Below, piece by piece: positions 62,030-64,000 of a DNA stretch of 64,000 bases. The DNA is taken from the NCBI GenBank assembly GCA_020639135.1, contig JACKHE010000003.1, positions 1 to 64,000 on the forward strand, read 5' to 3'. Made by a program: the position numbers and the translations under genes. The first letter of the stretch is position 1, and each line of letters begins with the position of its first letter. The stretch comes from Phycisphaeraceae bacterium (lineage in GTDB: Bacteria; Planctomycetota; Phycisphaerae; Phycisphaerales; UBA1924). The notes below the pieces were generated by a model. The model was not told the DNA's origin. It worked only from the letters and a program-made list of their open reading frames with translations, and did no database searches.

Positions 62030-62211
62030 TCGTGGTCCTTTCGTTTCGTGGAGGTGGAGGAGCCGGTGCACATCTCAAACCGGCCCGTCAGAGGCCGAAT
62101 CGGTATGCTCCCGCCGATTGGATGCGGGCATGGACCCCGGGGTTTCCACCGGGGCGTTGGATCCGCGGTTTTTCTTCTCCCGTTCCCCAAAGCGGACTCC
62201 CGAGCCCGACC

Positions 62212-63366
62212 ATGCGGATCACGCTCTACACGGACACCCTGGGGGACGTCAGCGGCGTCTGCCGGTTCATCCAGGACATGGCCCGCATCGCTCGGGAGAC
62301 GGGCCGTGACCTGACGGTCGTCACGAGCACGGCCAAGCCGATCCCCGACGAGCCGAACCTGGTCAACTTCCCGCCGCTGATCGCGAGGTCGATGCCGCGG
62401 TACCCGGATTTGGACATCGTGGCGCCGCCGGTGGTGTCGATGTTGCAGCACGCGATGCACCGGCGCGCCGACGTGGTGCACACCTCGACCCCCGGGCCGG
62501 TGGGTCTGTCGGGGCGCCTGGCCGCGACGCTCGGGGGCGCGCCGGTGTGCGGCGTGTACCACACCGATTTCCCGGCGTACCTCGAGGACCTCTACCACAG
62601 CCGGTTCATGGGCTGGGCGACGTCGCAGGCGATGCGCGCCTTTTACGCGGGGATCCGCCGCGTGTTCTCGCGCAGCGAGGAATATGTCTCGGCGCTGACG
62701 AAGATCGGCGTGCCGCGCGAGCGCATCGTCGCGCTGCGCCCCGGCGTCGAGACGGCGACATTCCGGCCCGAGTTCCGCGACGATTCGGTCTGGTCAACGG
62801 TCGAGGGCGCGCGCCCCGGCGCGGTCAAGGCGCTCTACTGCGGGCGCGTCAGCACCGAGAAGAATCTCCCCATGCTGGTGGGCGCATGGAAATCGGCGCA
62901 CGCGAGGCTGTCGTCGTCGGGCGTCGAGACGCAGCTGATCGTCGTCGGCGGAGGGCCCTACCTGGAGCGGATGCGGGCCGAGTTGGATGACGGTTCCGCG
63001 GCGTTCGCGGGGTACCGCCACGGCGCCGAGCTGTCGGCGCTGTACGCCTCGTGCGACCTGTTCGCCTTCCCCAGCGCGACGGACACGCTGGGGCAGGTCG
63101 TGCTCGAGGCGCAGGCTTCCGGAGTCCCGGTGCTCGTCTCGGACCAGGGCGGGCCCCGGCAGGTCGTCGGTGACGGCGTCACGGGGCTGGTGCTGCCGGC
63201 GTTCGAGCAGGGCCCGTGGGAGGACGCGCTGGTGGCGTTGCTGCGAGGCGCCGACCGGCGGATAGCAATGGGCGCCGCGGCTCACCCGTGGGCGCAGCGG
63301 TTCTCGATCCGGGAGAGCTTCGAGCACTTCTGGAAGACGCACGAGCAGGCGCTGCTCACGCGTTGA
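62212..63366 (+). CDS. GT4-family glycosyltransferase
   Basis: This 384-residue GT-B protein carries an N-terminal acceptor domain beginning ITLYTDTLGDVSGVCRFIQDMARIA, with VVHTSTPGPVGLSGRLAA and VYHTDFPAYLE, and a C-terminal nucleotide-sugar domain with ALYCGRVSTEKNLPMLV, VVGGGPYLERMRAEL, and the GT4 signature DLFAFPSATDTLGQVVLEAQASGVPVLVSDQGGP (E-x7-E-like). The N-terminal HTDFPAY segment resembles mannosyl/glucosyl-lipid transferases such as GtfA/MgtA. The acceptor may be a diacylglycerol or phosphatidylinositol lipid (inference). ATG 62212 is supported by the conserved start. Confidence 0.9.
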   Translation: MRITLYTDTLGDVSGVCRFIQDMARIARETGRDLTVVTSTAKPIPDEPNLVNFPPLIARSMPRYPDLDIVAPPVVSMLQHAMHRRADVVHTSTPGPVGLSGRLAATLGGAPVCGVYHTDFPAYLEDLYHSRFMGWATSQAMRAFYAGIRRVFSRSEEYVSALTKIGVPRERIVALRPGVETATFRPEFRDDSVWSTVEGARPGAVKALYCGRVSTEKNLPMLVGAWKSAHARLSSSGVETQLIVVGGGPYLERMRAELDDGSAAFAGYRHGAELSALYASCDLFAFPSATDTLGQVVLEAQASGVPVLVSDQGGPRQVVGDGVTGLVLPAFEQGPWEDALVALLRGADRRIAMGAAAHPWAQRFSIRESFEHFWKTHEQALLTR

Positions 63367-64000
63367 AGTACTTCGCCTCGGGGTGGTGGACGATGATCGC
63401 GCTGGTGCTCTGCTCGGGGTCGATCTGATAGTTCTCGGTGAGCGCGCAGCCGATGCGTCCGGGGTCGAGCAGGCGAAAGAGTTTCTCCTGATCGCTCATC
63501 TCGGGGCAGGCGGGGTACCCGAAGCTGTATCGCGAGCCGCGGTAGTGCTGCGTGAAGAGCCGCTGGATTTCGGGATCGTCATCCGCGTCGATCCCGAGCT
63601 CGGCCCGCATCGTCTTGTGCCAGTATTCCGCGAGCGCCTCGGCGCACTCGACGCCCATGCCGTGGGTGTAGAGGTACTCGGCGTATTCATCGCCGGCGAA
63701 GAGCGACTGCGCCAGCCGGGACACCTCGGCGCCCATCGTGACGCAGGTCAGTCCAATCGTGTCCTTGACGCCGCTGCCCGCGCTGCGGAAGAAGTCCGAG
63801 ATGCAGCGGCGCTTGCCGGATTGCTGGCGGGGGAAGGTGAAGCGCTCGATCTCGCGGTCGTGGTTGCCGGGGTCGAAGACGATCAGGTCGTCACCGTCGG
63901 ACTGCGCCGGGAACCAGCCGTACACGACGGCGGGGCGCAGGACCTTGTCGCGTCGCATCGACTCCTTGAGCCGCTCGAAGATCGGGAAAGCGGTGCGCTC
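63356..64000 (-). CDS. metH: methionine synthase MetH, C-terminal activation domain (5' end outside window)
   Basis: The frame is open to the right edge, so this is the 3' end of a larger gene; the ATG at 63958 is not the start. The visible 214 residues match the reactivation domain of cobalamin-dependent methionine synthase: FPIFERLKES, LRPAVVYGWFPAQSDGDDLIVF, CISDFF, VGVECAEALAEYWHKTMR-type helix and HYRGSRYSFGYPACPEMSDQEKLFRLL, LTENYQIDPEQSTSAIIVHHPEAKYF. It binds S-adenosylmethionine to reductively methylate B12. The end overlaps the convergent glycosyltransferase gene by 11 bases. Confidence 0.94.
   Translation of the reverse strand, partial: ERTAFPIFERLKESMRRDKVLRPAVVYGWFPAQSDGDDLIVFDPGNHDREIERFTFPRQQSGKRRCISDFFRSAGSGVKDTIGLTCVTMGAEVSRLAQSLFAGDEYAEYLYTHGMGVECAEALAEYWHKTMRAELGIDADDDPEIQRLFTQHYRGSRYSFGYPACPEMSDQEKLFRLLDPGRIGCALTENYQIDPEQSTSAIIVHHPEAKYFNA

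Overview
The window reads as chromosomal DNA of a high-GC Planctomycetota bacterium, most likely a member of Phycisphaerae (inference). The signs are abundant secreted proteins with PA14, FG-GAP/dockerin and PEP-CTERM-like endings, PDZ and aspartic-protease proteins, an M61 peptidase, a TatC with a long insert, short C-terminal zinc ribbons, and many GTG/TTG starts. Both ends are cut inside genes: a GH35 beta-galactosidase at the left and the activation domain of MetH at the right. Coding density is high. No gap between genes exceeds about 300 bases, and the larger ones (8038-8273, 19928-20173, 51811-52045) hold only short repeats, a terminator or nothing I recognise. I saw no CRISPR array, insertion sequence, phage gene, rRNA or tRNA.

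Left part (1-20 kb): GH35 fragment; a minus-strand group of peroxiredoxin, gpmI and an SDR; a YggS-type PLP protein; a zinc-finger protein, an amidase lipoprotein and an ICMT-like methyltransferase; purU; a 49-residue membrane protein; a PqqB-like MBL protein; an FHA protein directly behind a one-piece tmRNA (ssrA); ispD; rarA-ilvE; glmS; and a TetR, SRPBCC-fusion and VOC group beside a DUF1643 gene, with a palindrome between them.

Middle part (20-40 kb): a secreted EEP-family hydrolase, crcB, and then the most distinctive module, a tight operon of thymidylate-kinase-like protein, CHAD protein, Ppx/GppA-HD phosphatase and a second thymidylate-kinase-like protein (21.7-26.1 kb). It is followed by rpsL-rpsG, a RidA-like protein, a repeat protein with a PEP-CTERM-like tail, a PadR regulator divergent from a tandem aspartic protease across a perfect palindrome, a solitary atpD, a TerC protein, an alpha/beta hydrolase, aconitase, and an M61 peptidase coupled to a zinc-ribbon membrane protein.

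Right part (41.8-64 kb): an ECF sigma factor, a membrane anti-sigma-like protein and two PDZ proteins, closed by a strong terminator; tatC-tadA; ispF and a MESH1-like HD hydrolase; an FG-GAP/dockerin protein; dus coupled to a degenerate 6-phosphogluconolactonase-like gene; a six-repeat PA14 protein; sucD; a large secreted protein of unknown role; coaD with a degenerate MBL-fold protein; an AhpD-like protein; a GT4 glycosyltransferase; and the metH fragment.

Housekeeping genes (gpmI, acn, sucD, atpD, rpsL/G, ispD/F, coaD, glmS, ilvE) are scattered as singles or pairs. The accessory content is mainly cell-envelope and secreted proteins. Motif and residue statements are read directly from translations; family names come from recognition without a database search.
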